From Streptomyces sp. P9-A4 (GTDB taxonomy: Bacteria > Actinomycetota > Actinomycetes > Streptomycetales > Streptomycetaceae): 64,000 nucleotides of DNA. Positions 1 through 7,499 of this stretch are shown here, one piece after another. The notes under the pieces were generated by a model. The model was not told the DNA's origin. It saw nothing but the letters and a program-made list of their open reading frames with translations, and ran no database searches. The stretch spans positions 1-64,000 of the forward strand of contig NZ_JAZIFY010000002.1 in assembly GCF_036634195.1 (NCBI RefSeq). Reading direction: 5' to 3'. The translations under genes were made by a program, and so were the position numbers. Within the stretch, counting starts at the first letter, position 1. The number at the start of each line of letters is the position of its first letter.

Positions 1-5
1 CCGGC

Positions 6-42
6 GAACCTGTGCCAGGCAGCGGCTGAACAGCACAGGTTC
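6..42. repeat. 10-bp perfect inverted repeat upstream of barstar-like gene
   Basis: GAACCTGTGC at 6-15 is repeated in inverse at 33-42 (GCACAGGTTC) with a 17-nt loop. It could be a terminator of a gene left of the window or an operator for the gene starting at 87. There is no T-tract, as is usual for actinomycete terminators. Confidence 0.5.
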
Positions 43-86
43 AAAATGGAAGGGCAAGCCGCCGGTCCGGACGTATCCTGCGGGCT

Positions 87-470
87 GTGACGGTCATATA
101 TGTGTTGGATGGCACCCAGGTCAGGACGCTGGAGGATTTCTGGCGTGTCGTTGGCGAGAGCGTCGGCTGCGGGGGTTACTTCGGCCGGAACCTCGATGCC
201 TTCGCTGACTGCCTCCGCGGTGGCTTCGGAACGCCGGATGACGGCGACTATCTGATCGAGTGGCGTGATCACGAAGTCTCCCGTCAGAATCTCGGACACC
301 CCGAGACTGCGCGTCAGCTTGAGCTGATGCTCGGGCGATGTCATCCGACGCACAAGGCCAGCATGGGCGTCAGGCTTGCAGAGGCCCGTGCCGGACGTGG
401 CCCGACCGTTTTTGATTGGCTGGTCGAGATCACCGAAGAAGAGCTCCCGGGCGGGCTGCGTCTTCGCTAG
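87..470 (+). CDS. Barstar-family (barnase inhibitor-like) protein
   Basis: This 127-aa soluble protein looks like the barstar fold. After an N-terminal strand (VIYVLDGTQV) comes a helix with LEDFWRVVGE, then the family hallmark GGYFGRNLDAFADCLRGG at residues 29-46. Barstars are cytoplasmic inhibitors of barnase-type ribonucleases and act as immunity proteins in polymorphic toxin systems. The GTG start at 87 has only a weak upstream GGG. An ATG at 46 is in another frame and stops at once. No cognate RNase gene is visible; it would have to lie to the left of the window. It could be an orphan immunity gene, common in Streptomyces accessory DNA. The fold assignment is fairly secure; the partner is unknown. 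Confidence 0.75.
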   Translation: MTVIYVLDGTQVRTLEDFWRVVGESVGCGGYFGRNLDAFADCLRGGFGTPDDGDYLIEWRDHEVSRQNLGHPETARQLELMLGRCHPTHKASMGVRLAEARAGRGPTVFDWLVEITEEELPGGLRLR

Positions 471-483
471 CTCGGCTACTCGG

Positions 484-2106
484 TCACCGGGCTGGCAGTC
501 GCCCCTCGTCGACGTGGTCGGCGAGATAGATCAGCGTGGCCTGCGGGTCCATGCCGAACGCGGCTGCGACGAGCTTGGGGTCCAGAGTGTTCACCAGGTC
601 GACGAGACGGGTGCTGCGGATCGTCCGGGGCGGGAATCCGCAGTCGTCGAGGACGTGGGAGAGATAGGCAGTTGAGGCCGGGCTTCGCCCGGCCTTTGTT
701 CCTTTGGTGACCAGGACGTGCGGGTTGTCGGTCCGCCAGGCCTCGCGGTGGGCCAGGCACCGTTGCAGCACCGTCCAGGAGGCAGGGTCCAATGGAACAG
801 GGTGGGGTCGCTTGCCGAGTCGCACCGTCTGGGCGATCAGATCCACGTTGGTGATCTGCAGCATGCGGACCTCCGAGCTGGAGGCTCCGTGCAGCAGGGC
901 AAGCATGCCCACCAGTGCCTCGTGGGGGTGGACGTGCTCGTCGGTCGTCCAGCGGCGGAAGAGTTCGCGCTGCTGGTCAAGGGTGAGGGTCCTGCCGCGG
1001 AAGCCGTTCGATTCCTTCACGGTCAGGTTCCGGGTCGGGTCGACGAGCACGATGTGCTGGGAGCGGGCGAAGCGGAAGAACTGCCGCAGCACGGTCAGCC
1101 GTCGCTTGCGGGCCTTGGGCAAGGTGGCCAGGAACGCTTCGGTGTCGTGGACGTCCACCAGGGCCCAGTCGTCCTTGCCGCAGTGAGTCATGAGGAAGAG
1201 GGCCAGGTCACGCATGATGGTCAGGGCCGTTTCCAGGGTGTGATTGGTGCGGGGCCGGGTTCCGGCCCGACGGGCTCGGCCCTGGGCCCGCATGCGAGAG
1301 GCGTCGAAGTCCGCGATGGCTTGCCTCAGCGGCTCTGGGACCGCGTCGACGCGGCGGCGCCGTCGGTTCACGGCGAGTCGTTCGGCCTGGTCGGTGGGCA
1401 GGGCGAGCCCGCGGAGGGTGAAGAAGTCCTCGAGCGCGCGGGCGAAGGAGCCCATTGACCGTCCGGGCCTGCGGGATCGCTCGAGCAGTGCCTGGGGCGA
1501 GTTGGAGTGCTCGTCCTCCAGTAACCGGCCCAGGTCGGAGATGAAGCCGCAGGCTCTGGCGACGCAGTGGCGGGCCGCAACCTGGGCGACGAAGTCCGTG
1601 AGCCACGGGGGCGGGTCGGCGAGCCGGTCGTGGAGGTGTTCGCCTCTGATGAAGGGGCGGCCGGGGTGATTTTGCCAGCAGGCCGAGCACATGCCCAGTC
1701 CGGAATGGCGTCGCAGCTGCCCGCACTCGCGGCAGGTCCGTGGCGGGTGTTTCGGCGATCCCGGGTGGGAACAGGGCCCGCACCAGCCGGTTTCCTCGCG
1801 CAGATAGCCAGGCTTGCCGCAGCGGGGGCAGGGCTGCTGGGCTGCCAGCAGGTCGGCCTTTCGCCGGCAGTCCCGGCACAGCCGGTTCTGCGGTGATCGG
1901 ACCGGGTGGCCGCACTCTTCGCAGACGCGCGAGCAGATCACGCACCGGCCTGTGTCCTGCTGCAGGACGCGATCGCGGCGGCAGGACGGGCACGTGGCTT
2001 TGGCGGTGTCTTCCTTCAGACGCCGCCAGCAGCGGCAGCAGTGCTGCCGATCGAGATATCCGACGGGGGCTCCGCAGGTGACGCAGTCGCGTTGTTTCTT
2101 GCCCAT
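484..2106 (-). CDS. Tyrosine recombinase-like protein with N-terminal zinc-ribbon array
   Basis: The 540-aa protein has about five CxxC...CxxC zinc ribbons in its first 150 residues (first ligands C8, C11, C23, C26). A SAM-like core-binding region and a tyrosine-recombinase catalytic domain follow. The first Arg is in SSSEVRML, a second Arg is in TIRSTRLVDL, and the candidate nucleophile Tyr527 is in ATLIYLADHVD. The usual HxxR box is degenerate because its His is missing. It is the last gene of a minus-strand trio (integrase, XRE protein, this gene), 12 nt after the XRE gene. Two recombinases plus a small accessory protein recall Tn554 TnpA/B/C and related trios. By inference the zinc ribbons bind DNA or a partner during site-specific transposition. 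A GC-rich hairpin at 675-695 lies inside the coding frame. Confidence 0.75.
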   Translation of the reverse strand: MGKKQRDCVTCGAPVGYLDRQHCCRCWRRLKEDTAKATCPSCRRDRVLQQDTGRCVICSRVCEECGHPVRSPQNRLCRDCRRKADLLAAQQPCPRCGKPGYLREETGWCGPCSHPGSPKHPPRTCRECGQLRRHSGLGMCSACWQNHPGRPFIRGEHLHDRLADPPPWLTDFVAQVAARHCVARACGFISDLGRLLEDEHSNSPQALLERSRRPGRSMGSFARALEDFFTLRGLALPTDQAERLAVNRRRRRVDAVPEPLRQAIADFDASRMRAQGRARRAGTRPRTNHTLETALTIMRDLALFLMTHCGKDDWALVDVHDTEAFLATLPKARKRRLTVLRQFFRFARSQHIVLVDPTRNLTVKESNGFRGRTLTLDQQRELFRRWTTDEHVHPHEALVGMLALLHGASSSEVRMLQITNVDLIAQTVRLGKRPHPVPLDPASWTVLQRCLAHREAWRTDNPHVLVTKGTKAGRSPASTAYLSHVLDDCGFPPRTIRSTRLVDLVNTLDPKLVAAAFGMDPQATLIYLADHVDEGRLPAR

Positions 2107-2118
2107 TTCGGTCGCGGG

Positions 2119-2433
2119 TCACAGGGGCGGCATCGACCGGCCCCGGGCCGAGGCGGCTTGCGGGAGCTCTGCGACGGGTCGGGGCGGGGCGATCGGCCTC
2201 TCAACGGGGGTGGTATCCACCTCAATCAGGTCGTTGGGCGTGCACTCGAGCGCGGTGCACAACGCGACCAGGGTGGTCATCTTCACCTGCGAGGGCTCCT
2301 TGGTGAACAGCGCGGACACCGACGCCGAGGACAGTTCCAGGCCGGCCTTCTCAGCCAGCAGTCGTCGCAATTCGGTGCCGGTCCAGACCTCGCGCTGGGC
2401 GGCGGCCATCCGCAGCCTCCATTGGATCTTCAT
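2119..2433 (-). CDS. Cro/C1-type helix-turn-helix protein of the recombinase trio
   Basis: This is a 104-aa XRE-like protein. The segment TGTELRRLLAEKAG...SASVSALFTKEP...KMTTLVALCTALECTPNDLIEVD matches the short HTH_26-type domain (recognition helix, then the 'alCkaLecqpgDLle' ending). A Pro-rich tail of about 25 residues follows. Its ATG overlaps the stop of the upstream integrase (ATGA at 2430-2433), so the two are translationally coupled. The zinc-ribbon recombinase follows 12 nt later. Small proteins in this position in recombinase trios are thought to be accessory DNA-binding factors or regulators. The fold is clear; the role is inferred from context. Confidence 0.8.
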   Translation of the reverse strand: MKIQWRLRMAAAQREVWTGTELRRLLAEKAGLELSSASVSALFTKEPSQVKMTTLVALCTALECTPNDLIEVDTTPVERPIAPPRPVAELPQAASARGRSMPPL

Positions 2434-3500
2434 GCGCTGGAGTCCTTCCCGGTCAGCTCGGCCAGGGTGCTGGCAACCGCCCTTTGATAGGCGTCCTCGA
2501 TGAACGTTGCGGAGGGCCGGACATATCGCATGGTTGAGCTGACCGTCCAGTGACCGAGCATCTGCTGGATCGCGACGAGGTCAACGCCGCGTTCGTAGTT
2601 GTGGGTCGCGCAGGCCCGCCTGAGGGCATGCGGGCTGAACCGCTCGGTCACCGGGCGGCCTTCGAGTTCCATCAGATAGCGGAGCCGGTTGCGGATGGTT
2701 CCGCGATGGAGGCTGCCGCCGGACTCGTCGGCGAAGAGGACGGGTGAGTCGGGGAATTTGGGCCGTACGTCTTCCAGGAACCACCGCAGTACCAGGTCGA
2801 GGTTGTCGAGCATGGGCACCCATCGCGGTCGCGGGCCGGAGGTGTGGGCGCCTTTGCCGAAGCGGACGTGGAGTTTGCCGAACGAGCCGCGGGTGAAGTG
2901 CAGGTCCGGTCGCTCCAGCAGCGATGCCTCCTCCGAGCGGAGCCCAGCGTGATACAGCGTCCGGAACATCGCGTAGTCCCGGGCTGCGGGTCCGTACTTC
3001 CTCGCGGTGGCGATCCGCTGCTTCATGAAGTCGAAGAACTCGCTCACCCGTTCCGGGGTCGGAGGCGGCAGCAGGGCTGGCGAATCGTCCCCGACATGCC
3101 GTGAGGCATTGAACTCGTCGACCGGGCAGACCAGGCGGACGCCGAAAGCGGCTTCGATCTCGACGGACTTGCGGGCCTGGAGGAAACGGTGGAAACCCTT
3201 GAAGATCTGCACGTACTCGCGCCGGGTAGAGGTCTTGCGGCCCTGGACCGCAAGGTCACCGACCACTCGGTCGATGTCCTCAGGGGTTACCTCCCACGCG
3301 GGCCGGCCCAGCGCCGTCAACGTCCGCTCCAGCAGCCCAGTGTCGTTGTCGATCGTCACCGGGCTGAACCCGCGGGCCCGCCACGAGGCCACGAACGCCT
3401 CGACGCATAGCGACTGGAACTGCCACGGATCCCTCGTCGGCATCTCCTGCGGGACGGCCCCGCCCGCGATGACCTGCAGTCTCACCTCGCTCACCGGCAC
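2430..3500 (-). CDS. Tyrosine-type site-specific recombinase/integrase
   Basis: This is a 356-aa phage-integrase family enzyme. The N-terminal SAM-like core-binding domain covers about residues 30-115 (FVASWRARGFSPVTIDND, VQIFKGFHRFLQAR). The catalytic domain shows Arg in YHAGLRSEEASLL, the HALRRACATH box, the second His in QQMLGHWTVSS and nucleophile Tyr326 in TMRYVRPS, so all R-H-R-H-Y residues are present. It is the first gene of the three-gene operon that also encodes the XRE protein and the zinc-ribbon recombinase. The intact catalytic residues suggest it performs the strand transfer, possibly with the larger recombinase as partner. Confidence 0.9.
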   Translation of the reverse strand: MPVSEVRLQVIAGGAVPQEMPTRDPWQFQSLCVEAFVASWRARGFSPVTIDNDTGLLERTLTALGRPAWEVTPEDIDRVVGDLAVQGRKTSTRREYVQIFKGFHRFLQARKSVEIEAAFGVRLVCPVDEFNASRHVGDDSPALLPPPTPERVSEFFDFMKQRIATARKYGPAARDYAMFRTLYHAGLRSEEASLLERPDLHFTRGSFGKLHVRFGKGAHTSGPRPRWVPMLDNLDLVLRWFLEDVRPKFPDSPVLFADESGGSLHRGTIRNRLRYLMELEGRPVTERFSPHALRRACATHNYERGVDLVAIQQMLGHWTVSSTMRYVRPSATFIEDAYQRAVASTLAELTGKDSSA

Positions 3501-3636
3501 ACCTTCCTCGCACCTGAATGGTCAAGGCAGCACCTTGAAAACACGGCAGCCACCGCGAGAACCAACGAGGACCGCAGGAGAGGGATACGGCCAGGTGGCA
3601 GCGGCAACCCGTGTGAGGGAACAAGTGCCAGCCCCA

Positions 3637-3789
3637 GATGGCTGGACCAAGACCTTCACCGACCCCCGCCTCTGCGCTGCCATCGTCGACCGCCTCACCT
3701 TCAACGGCACCATCATCGAGACCGGCACTGACTCCTACCGTCTCGCCAGCACCCGAGCCCGAGCCGAGGAACCAGTCAAGGCCAGCTGA
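3637..3789 (+). pseudogene. istB: 3' remnant of an IS21-type istB ATPase gene
   Basis: The frame 3637-3789 encodes DGWTKTFTDPRLCAAIVDRL followed by a segment ending IIETGTDSYRLAST. This is the C-terminal end of IstB-like transposition helper ATPases. No Walker motifs precede it, and the rest of the gene and any istA are missing. It is therefore a leftover of an IS21-family insertion abutting the recombinase trio. Confidence 0.65.
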
Positions 3790-3900
3790 CATACGGCCGA
3801 ATGATCGCCTGCAGGTCCGGCGGATCAGGGCAGGAACGCGTCGCATGTGTTCTGCGAGCTCTACGATCGTCCACGTCGTTCCGACGGTCAGGGGGGCTCG

Positions 3901-4119
3901 ATGAGGCAGAAACTCGTAGAGCACATGCGAGGCTGGACCGCACGACGAAAGATCTTGGTCTATCTGATCGCGCAGTCGGTTCTGCTCGGTCTGATCATCA
4001 TGATCGTCCACGCTTGGAACGCCGATGTCGCCTCTCTCGCCTATCTCGGTCCGTGGCTCGGCGCAGTCGTCGGCGGACTGATCGGCATCATCCTCGGATC
4101 GAAGAGGCCATCCCCGTGA
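3901..4119 (+). CDS. Small membrane protein with two predicted TM helices
   Basis: This 72-aa protein is basic at the N-terminus (MRQKLVEHMRGWTARRK). Two hydrophobic stretches follow (LVYLIAQSVLLGLIIMIVHA and YLGPWLGAVVGGLIGIILG), with a short KRPSP tail. The ATG at 3901 follows a GGGGGG purine run, which favours it over an in-frame ATG at 3847. No family is recognised; the glycine-rich second helix resembles small pore or phage-shock-type peptides, but that is only a resemblance. Confidence 0.6.
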   Translation: MRQKLVEHMRGWTARRKILVYLIAQSVLLGLIIMIVHAWNADVASLAYLGPWLGAVVGGLIGIILGSKRPSP

Positions 4120-4290
4120 CCGCTCAGCCGCGCTGATCTCAGTAGCACCGGTCGAGCCACGCAGCTACATGCTCAGAAACATGCCTCGACGGCCAGCCGC
4201 CCAGGCAGTGCCGTCACTTCTCGTCGACATCCACGACTCTGTTGATCACCAACTGACTCCCGAACGCGTCGACAATCGCTGTCCCTAGAG

Positions 4291-4407
4291 ATGAACGAAG
4301 CCAGCGCGGTGAACAACCGGGGCCTCGCTGCTCAGGTCGAGTACCTGGCAGGCAGGTGCGCCGACGTGCACGCTCTGAGAGACCTACTGACCGACCTCAC
4401 CGCTTGA
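4291..4407 (+). CDS. Possible 38-aa ORF
   Basis: ATG at 4291 follows a weak AGAG and reads MNEASAVNNRGLAAQVEYLA, ending DLLTDLTA. The helical, low-bias composition is protein-like, but it is too short to assign and may be the start of a lost gene. Confidence 0.25.
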   Translation: MNEASAVNNRGLAAQVEYLAGRCADVHALRDLLTDLTA

Positions 4408-4636
4408 TACCCGCACGGCCCAGCCCTCTGTGAGGGGCGAGGCCCTTCCGCCCATGCCTGAGCCCTCGGCGTCGCGGCGGCGACGCCGAGGCGACGCGCA
4501 CCGGCGGAGTACTCAGGGCGGTGGTCACCTGGAGAGCTGCTGCCAGGGTCAGGTCGGCGGAGACATCCCCGGAGGCGAGGACCCTGGCGTACGGCCCCTG
4601 CCCGTAGGCGGCCAGGGCCGCCGCGAGTGTCACCAC
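4397..4636 (-). pseudogene. Unrecognised coding remnant
   Basis: The minus frame reads VVTLAAALAAYGQGPYARVL then ASGDVSADLTLAAALQVTTA and a basic tail. The frame stays open upstream to past 4690 (SRVFRISHWGAGPADTA) without a start codon. This suggests the 3' end of a decayed gene rather than a complete one. It lies directly beyond the stop of the truncated ATPase at 4737. No family is recognised. Confidence 0.3.
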
Positions 4637-4736
4637 GGCCGTATCGGCCGGCCCCGCGCCCCAGTGGCTGATGCGGAAGACGCGTGAGTCGGGGCTGCTG
4701 GCGCCGTGGCAGTGACCGTCAGCTTTCGTCGGAGGG

Positions 4737-5477
4737 TTAGGGGCTGGCTTCGTCGGTCGTCGTCTCGTCGTCGATCAGCCCGTAGGGAGGCTGGTCCTCG
4801 TTGCGGCTGTACCGCACCACGACGTTGTCTTCCACGAGCGTGGGCGGGCTGTTGTCGACGATGATCACCTGGGCACCGGTCCCCCGTTCAGCCAGCCAGC
4901 CGGTTAGGTGGCGGTAGAAGTCGTCGATGGCAATTGCGTCTGCGATCACCGCGTCCCGGGTGCCGCCGTGGCCGAGGTTCTTCTGCGGGCTGTCAATCAT
5001 GAGGAATCCGGGGTGGGCGGCCGACGTTTCGACGGCCACCTCGAAGACGGCCAGCTGCCAGGCCAGAGTAAGGAGCGTCCGGGCACCGGACGATGCCTCG
5101 CGGTAGGAGTCGCCGCGCACGTGCGGAACGAGGTTCGTGTCGATCATCGGCTGGCTGAGTTTCGGGTAGCGCCACTGCCGCAGCAGCTCGCTGTACCGGC
5201 CGCTGATACGGCCGACGACCAGGTCCCGGTCCTGCGCGGCATCCCCCAGCCGATCGAGTTCCTCCCGCAGACGCTCGATCTGCGCCTCCTGCCGTTCCAC
5301 CAGGGCGGCGCGCTTCTCCCGGCCGGCCTGGAGCTTCGTCGCGTTCTCGGCCTGCTGGAGATGACGGAGGACTTCCCTGGGGCACACCGAGGAACCCCAC
5401 AGCAGCACCGCACTCGGCAGCCCGGAGGACACCAAGACGGCGCGCTGCGACGGCGATGAACCGCCATCCAGCGCCAC
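4737..5477 (-). pseudogene. C-terminal part of a large SMC/Rad50-like ATPase, 5'-truncated
   Basis: The open frame encodes 246 aa. A coiled coil spans about residues 40-85 (QEAQIERLREELDRLGDAA). A signature-like region follows (REASSGARTLLTLAWQLAVF), then a Walker B/D-loop segment (HPGFLMIDSPQKNLGHGG) and an Asp-rich end (VIIVDNSPP). These are the C-terminal half-ATPase features of RecN/SMC/Rad50-like proteins, often found in phage-defence or DNA-repair loci. The N-terminal Walker A half is absent. The frame meets unrelated sequence near 5480, just beside the repeat at 5492-5514, so the gene was probably cut by insertion or recombination there. Confidence 0.6.
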
Positions 5478-5491
5478 CCTCGTCCGCTGAC

Positions 5492-5514
5492 GTTGCCGTC
5501 AACTACTGCCGTCA
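5492..5514. repeat. Imperfect repeat copy 1 (two TGACGGCA half-sites)
   Basis: Read on the minus strand, this carries TGACGGCA, a 7-nt spacer and TGACGGCA. A near-identical copy with one indel and one substitution lies at 7472-7493. The two copies bracket the IS element and the toxin/immunity pair, and copy 1 coincides with the truncation of the SMC-like gene. Confidence 0.5.
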
Positions 5515-5523
5515 CCCCACGCA

Positions 5524-5556
5524 GAAGCCCCGCCAGGACGCACCTGGCGGGGCTTC
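5524..5556. terminator. Strong 14-bp hairpin terminator
   Basis: GAAGCCCCGCCAGG (5524-5537) and CCTGGCGGGGCTTC (5543-5556) pair perfectly over a 5-nt loop, followed by AGTTTGCTT. This is a typical bidirectional rho-independent terminator. Confidence 0.8.
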
Positions 5557-5667
5557 AGTTTGCTTCTGTCACCCAGCGAAGAAGGCGTGGCATCGGGCAA
5601 CGAGGCTCACACCGAGCCAGCGCGAGAATGGCGCGACGCTCCGACAGTTCGGAGCTAATCACCTTTA

Positions 5668-6541
5668 GAGGATGTCTCACGTGGTGCTTCGGTGGTGCGG
5701 CATGATGCTGCACTGTGAGGGTTGATCTGTCGCGTCGGCTGGTTCCGGACGAACTGTGGGAGCTGACAGCTCCGTTGTTGCCGAGGTTCACGTCGCGTCC
5801 GCAGGGCGGTGGCACTGTTCCGGTGGACGAGCGGGCGGTGTTCACGGCCGTGGTGTACGTGCTGACGAGCGGGTGTGCGTGGCGGTATCTGCCGGAGTCG
5901 TTCGGTGTTTCGCCGGCTACTGCGCACCGTCGGTTCACTGCGTGGACCGAGGCCGGGCTGTGGCGCAGGCTGCACCGGGCGGTGCTGGACGAGCTTGGTT
6001 CCAGGGGTGAGCTGGACTGGACGTCCGCGATCGTCGATGCCGCGTCGGTGCGGGCGAAAAGGGGGGCTCGCTGACGGGGCCGAATCCGGTCGATCGCGGT
6101 AAGAAGGGCAGCAAATTGCACGTGCTGTCCGAGGCCCAGGGGCTGCCGCTGGCCGTCGCGGTGTCCGGTGCGAACCTGCACGACAGCCAGGCGTTCAAGC
6201 CGTTGATCCTCGGTATCCCCGCCGTCCGCTCCCGGCGCGGACCACGCCGGAGGAAGCCGACGAAGGTCCGCGCGGACAAGGCGTACTACTCCGCGGAGCA
6301 CCTCCGCTGGCTCCGCGGCCGGAACCTCATCGCACGGATCGCCCGTCCCGGTATCGAGTCAGGCGAGCGGCTCGGCCAGCACCGCTGGAAGATCGAGCGG
6401 TCGATCTCCTGGCTCTTCGGCTACCGCCGCCTCACGGTCCGGTACGAGCGAAAAGGCAGCCACTTCCTTGCCTTCCTCGGCCTCGCCGCAGCTCTGACCT
6501 GCTACAAGAGACTCGCGAAACTCACCACGTGAGACATCCTC
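5668..6541 (+). mobile_element. Complete IS5-family insertion sequence (IS1031/IS427-like)
   Basis: The 874-bp element has perfect 19-bp terminal inverted repeats (GAGGATGTCTCACGTGGTG at 5668-5686, its complement at 6523-6541). TTA is directly repeated outside both ends (5665-5667 and 6542-6544), which fits the TNA target duplication of the IS1031-type group. The single transposase is split over two frames. Both ends and the target duplication are intact, so the insertion is recent. Confidence 0.95.
5715..6532 (+). CDS. IS5-family transposase, two overlapping frames joined by -1 frameshift
   Basis: The first frame (5715-6074, 119 aa) carries the N-terminal HTH-like DUF4096 region (LVPDELWELTAPLLP, CAWRYLPESFGVSPATAHRR) and the first DDE Asp in WTSAIVDAASVRAK. 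The second frame encodes SLTGPNPVDRGKKGSKLHVL, the second Asp region (GANLHDSQAF), ADKAYYSAEHLRWLR and the final Glu in the WKIERSISWLFGYRRL motif, ending at 6532. The change occurs at AAAAGGGGGG near 6057-6066, where slipping back one base joins the frames. Such programmed -1 shifts are usual for this group, so the transposase is probably functional. Confidence 0.9.
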
Positions 6542-6556
6542 TTAATTCTCTGCCGA

Positions 6557-6574
6557 CAGGGGAAGTTACCCCTG
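6557..6574. terminator. Small hairpin between IS and immunity gene
   Basis: CAGGGG (6557-6562) and CCCCTG (6569-6574) flank a 6-nt loop, 74 nt beyond the stop of the minus-strand gene at 6648. It could end that transcript, but the stem is short. Confidence 0.35.
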
Positions 6575-6647
6575 CCACACATTTGGCCACTCATCCTTTG
6601 CGAGCGCGGCACTGGCGAACGGGATAGCTTGCAGGAATCAAGTCAAG

Positions 6648-6941
6648 TTAATCACCGGAGATCCACAAATATCCTCTGCGCCTGACCAACCCGTCTAGAA
6701 TTGACTTAAATTCCGCCGCATCGCTCTTTGCGACGAAATTTCGCTCAATCAAGAGGTCAATTTCACCAATTACCCGCATCAACTGAGGAGAGTTGAACAT
6801 TGTGTCACCATGAAGATGAACTCCCGCCAGAAGGGTATCGGCATCAACGTGCGGCAAGATCGCTTCAAGGTAAGCCCCCGCCTCCCTACCTGCATGCACC
6901 CGCTGATGATTCTGATCTTCGATGTAGACCGCAAGGCCCAT
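6648..6941 (-). CDS. Probable immunity protein for the adjacent toxin tip
   Basis: This 97-aa soluble protein begins MGLAVYIEDQNHQRVHAGRE and has a helical body (SPQLMRVIGEIDLLIERNF; FKSILDGLVRRRGYLW). ATG at 6941 follows a good GGGAG site; a longer upstream frame lacks one. No named family is recognised. It lies 62 nt downstream of the toxin fragment on the same strand, the canonical toxin-immunity order. The local base composition is AT-richer than the surroundings, a sign of horizontal transfer. Confidence 0.55.
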   Translation of the reverse strand: MGLAVYIEDQNHQRVHAGREAGAYLEAILPHVDADTLLAGVHLHGDTMFNSPQLMRVIGEIDLLIERNFVAKSDAAEFKSILDGLVRRRGYLWISGD

Positions 6942-7003
6942 TAAAACTCCCACTCTATTTCGTGGGGTCGACTCGCAAAAGACCGAGCCGACCCCACGAA
7001 CAA

Positions 7004-7378
7004 TCACCTAGGCACTGCCGGCTTCGGAATAGGGTGCATTGTGATCACGCCGCCGTACTTGTCTTGGACGACTCGATACCACGTCGTGGGCAGCCCACCG
7101 GCATCGTCCGATAGGCGGCCGATCACAGTACCCGCATTGGCGTCGCGCTCAAAGTTCCCGTTCGCATTCGGGCCATGACACTTGCATCGATTTGCGTTAT
7201 CCACCAGGTCGTCCAGGTCCACGTCCGAATTGAAGACGCTCTTGTCAGAAGTGACCTGACGCCCTCCGGGCATGTGCTTACCCCGCACGTACGCCTCAGA
7301 GGCATCATCGAGCATCGCATCAATACAGTTTGCATTGTGAACGAGTACCGGTGTGGCCCCTGCCAGCACATAGTACGT
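7004..7378 (-). pseudogene. Orphan polymorphic-toxin C-terminal tip (pretoxin motif plus nuclease-like domain)
   Basis: The frame starts abruptly with the conserved HINT/pretoxin ending TYYVLAGATPVLVHNAN and has no start codon of its own (a GTG at 7369 lies inside the motif). The toxin domain follows: AYVRGKHMPGGRQVTSDKSV, FNSDVDLDDLVDNA, ANGNFERDANAGTVIGRL and a TWYRVVQDKYGG ending. A leading KH with an N-G-N-F-E-R segment resembles the Ntox50-type RNase group, but this is by eye. Upstream the frame meets a TGA near 7415. It is therefore a detached cassette, as produced by toxin-tip recombination, with its immunity gene downstream. Confidence 0.65.
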
Positions 7379-7471
7379 GTGCTGCGCGGACCCCTCTACC
7401 TGCTTTTTCGCAGGTCAAGTGCGGTTTGCTGGTCCGGTGAAGTGCGTGGGCGTCTGTGGTTGTGCGGGGTT

Positions 7472-7493
7472 GTTGCCGTCGCTACTGCCGTCA
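7472..7493. repeat. Imperfect repeat copy 2 (partner of 5492-5514)
   Basis: This is the second copy of the repeat described at 5492-5514; both are in the same orientation, which suggests recombination or attachment-site ends. It lies between the toxin tip and the Nudix gene. Confidence 0.5.
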
Positions 7494-7499
7494 GGCGGT

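Noticed and set aside
675..695. GC-rich hairpin with T-rich flank resembling a terminator
   Set aside because: It lies inside the coding frame of the zinc-ribbon recombinase, in conserved-looking sequence.
5520..5560. Possible tRNA or attachment site beside the TGACGGCA repeat
   Set aside because: The structure is a plain 14-bp terminator hairpin; no cloverleaf could be drawn, and no tRNA was recognised anywhere in the window.
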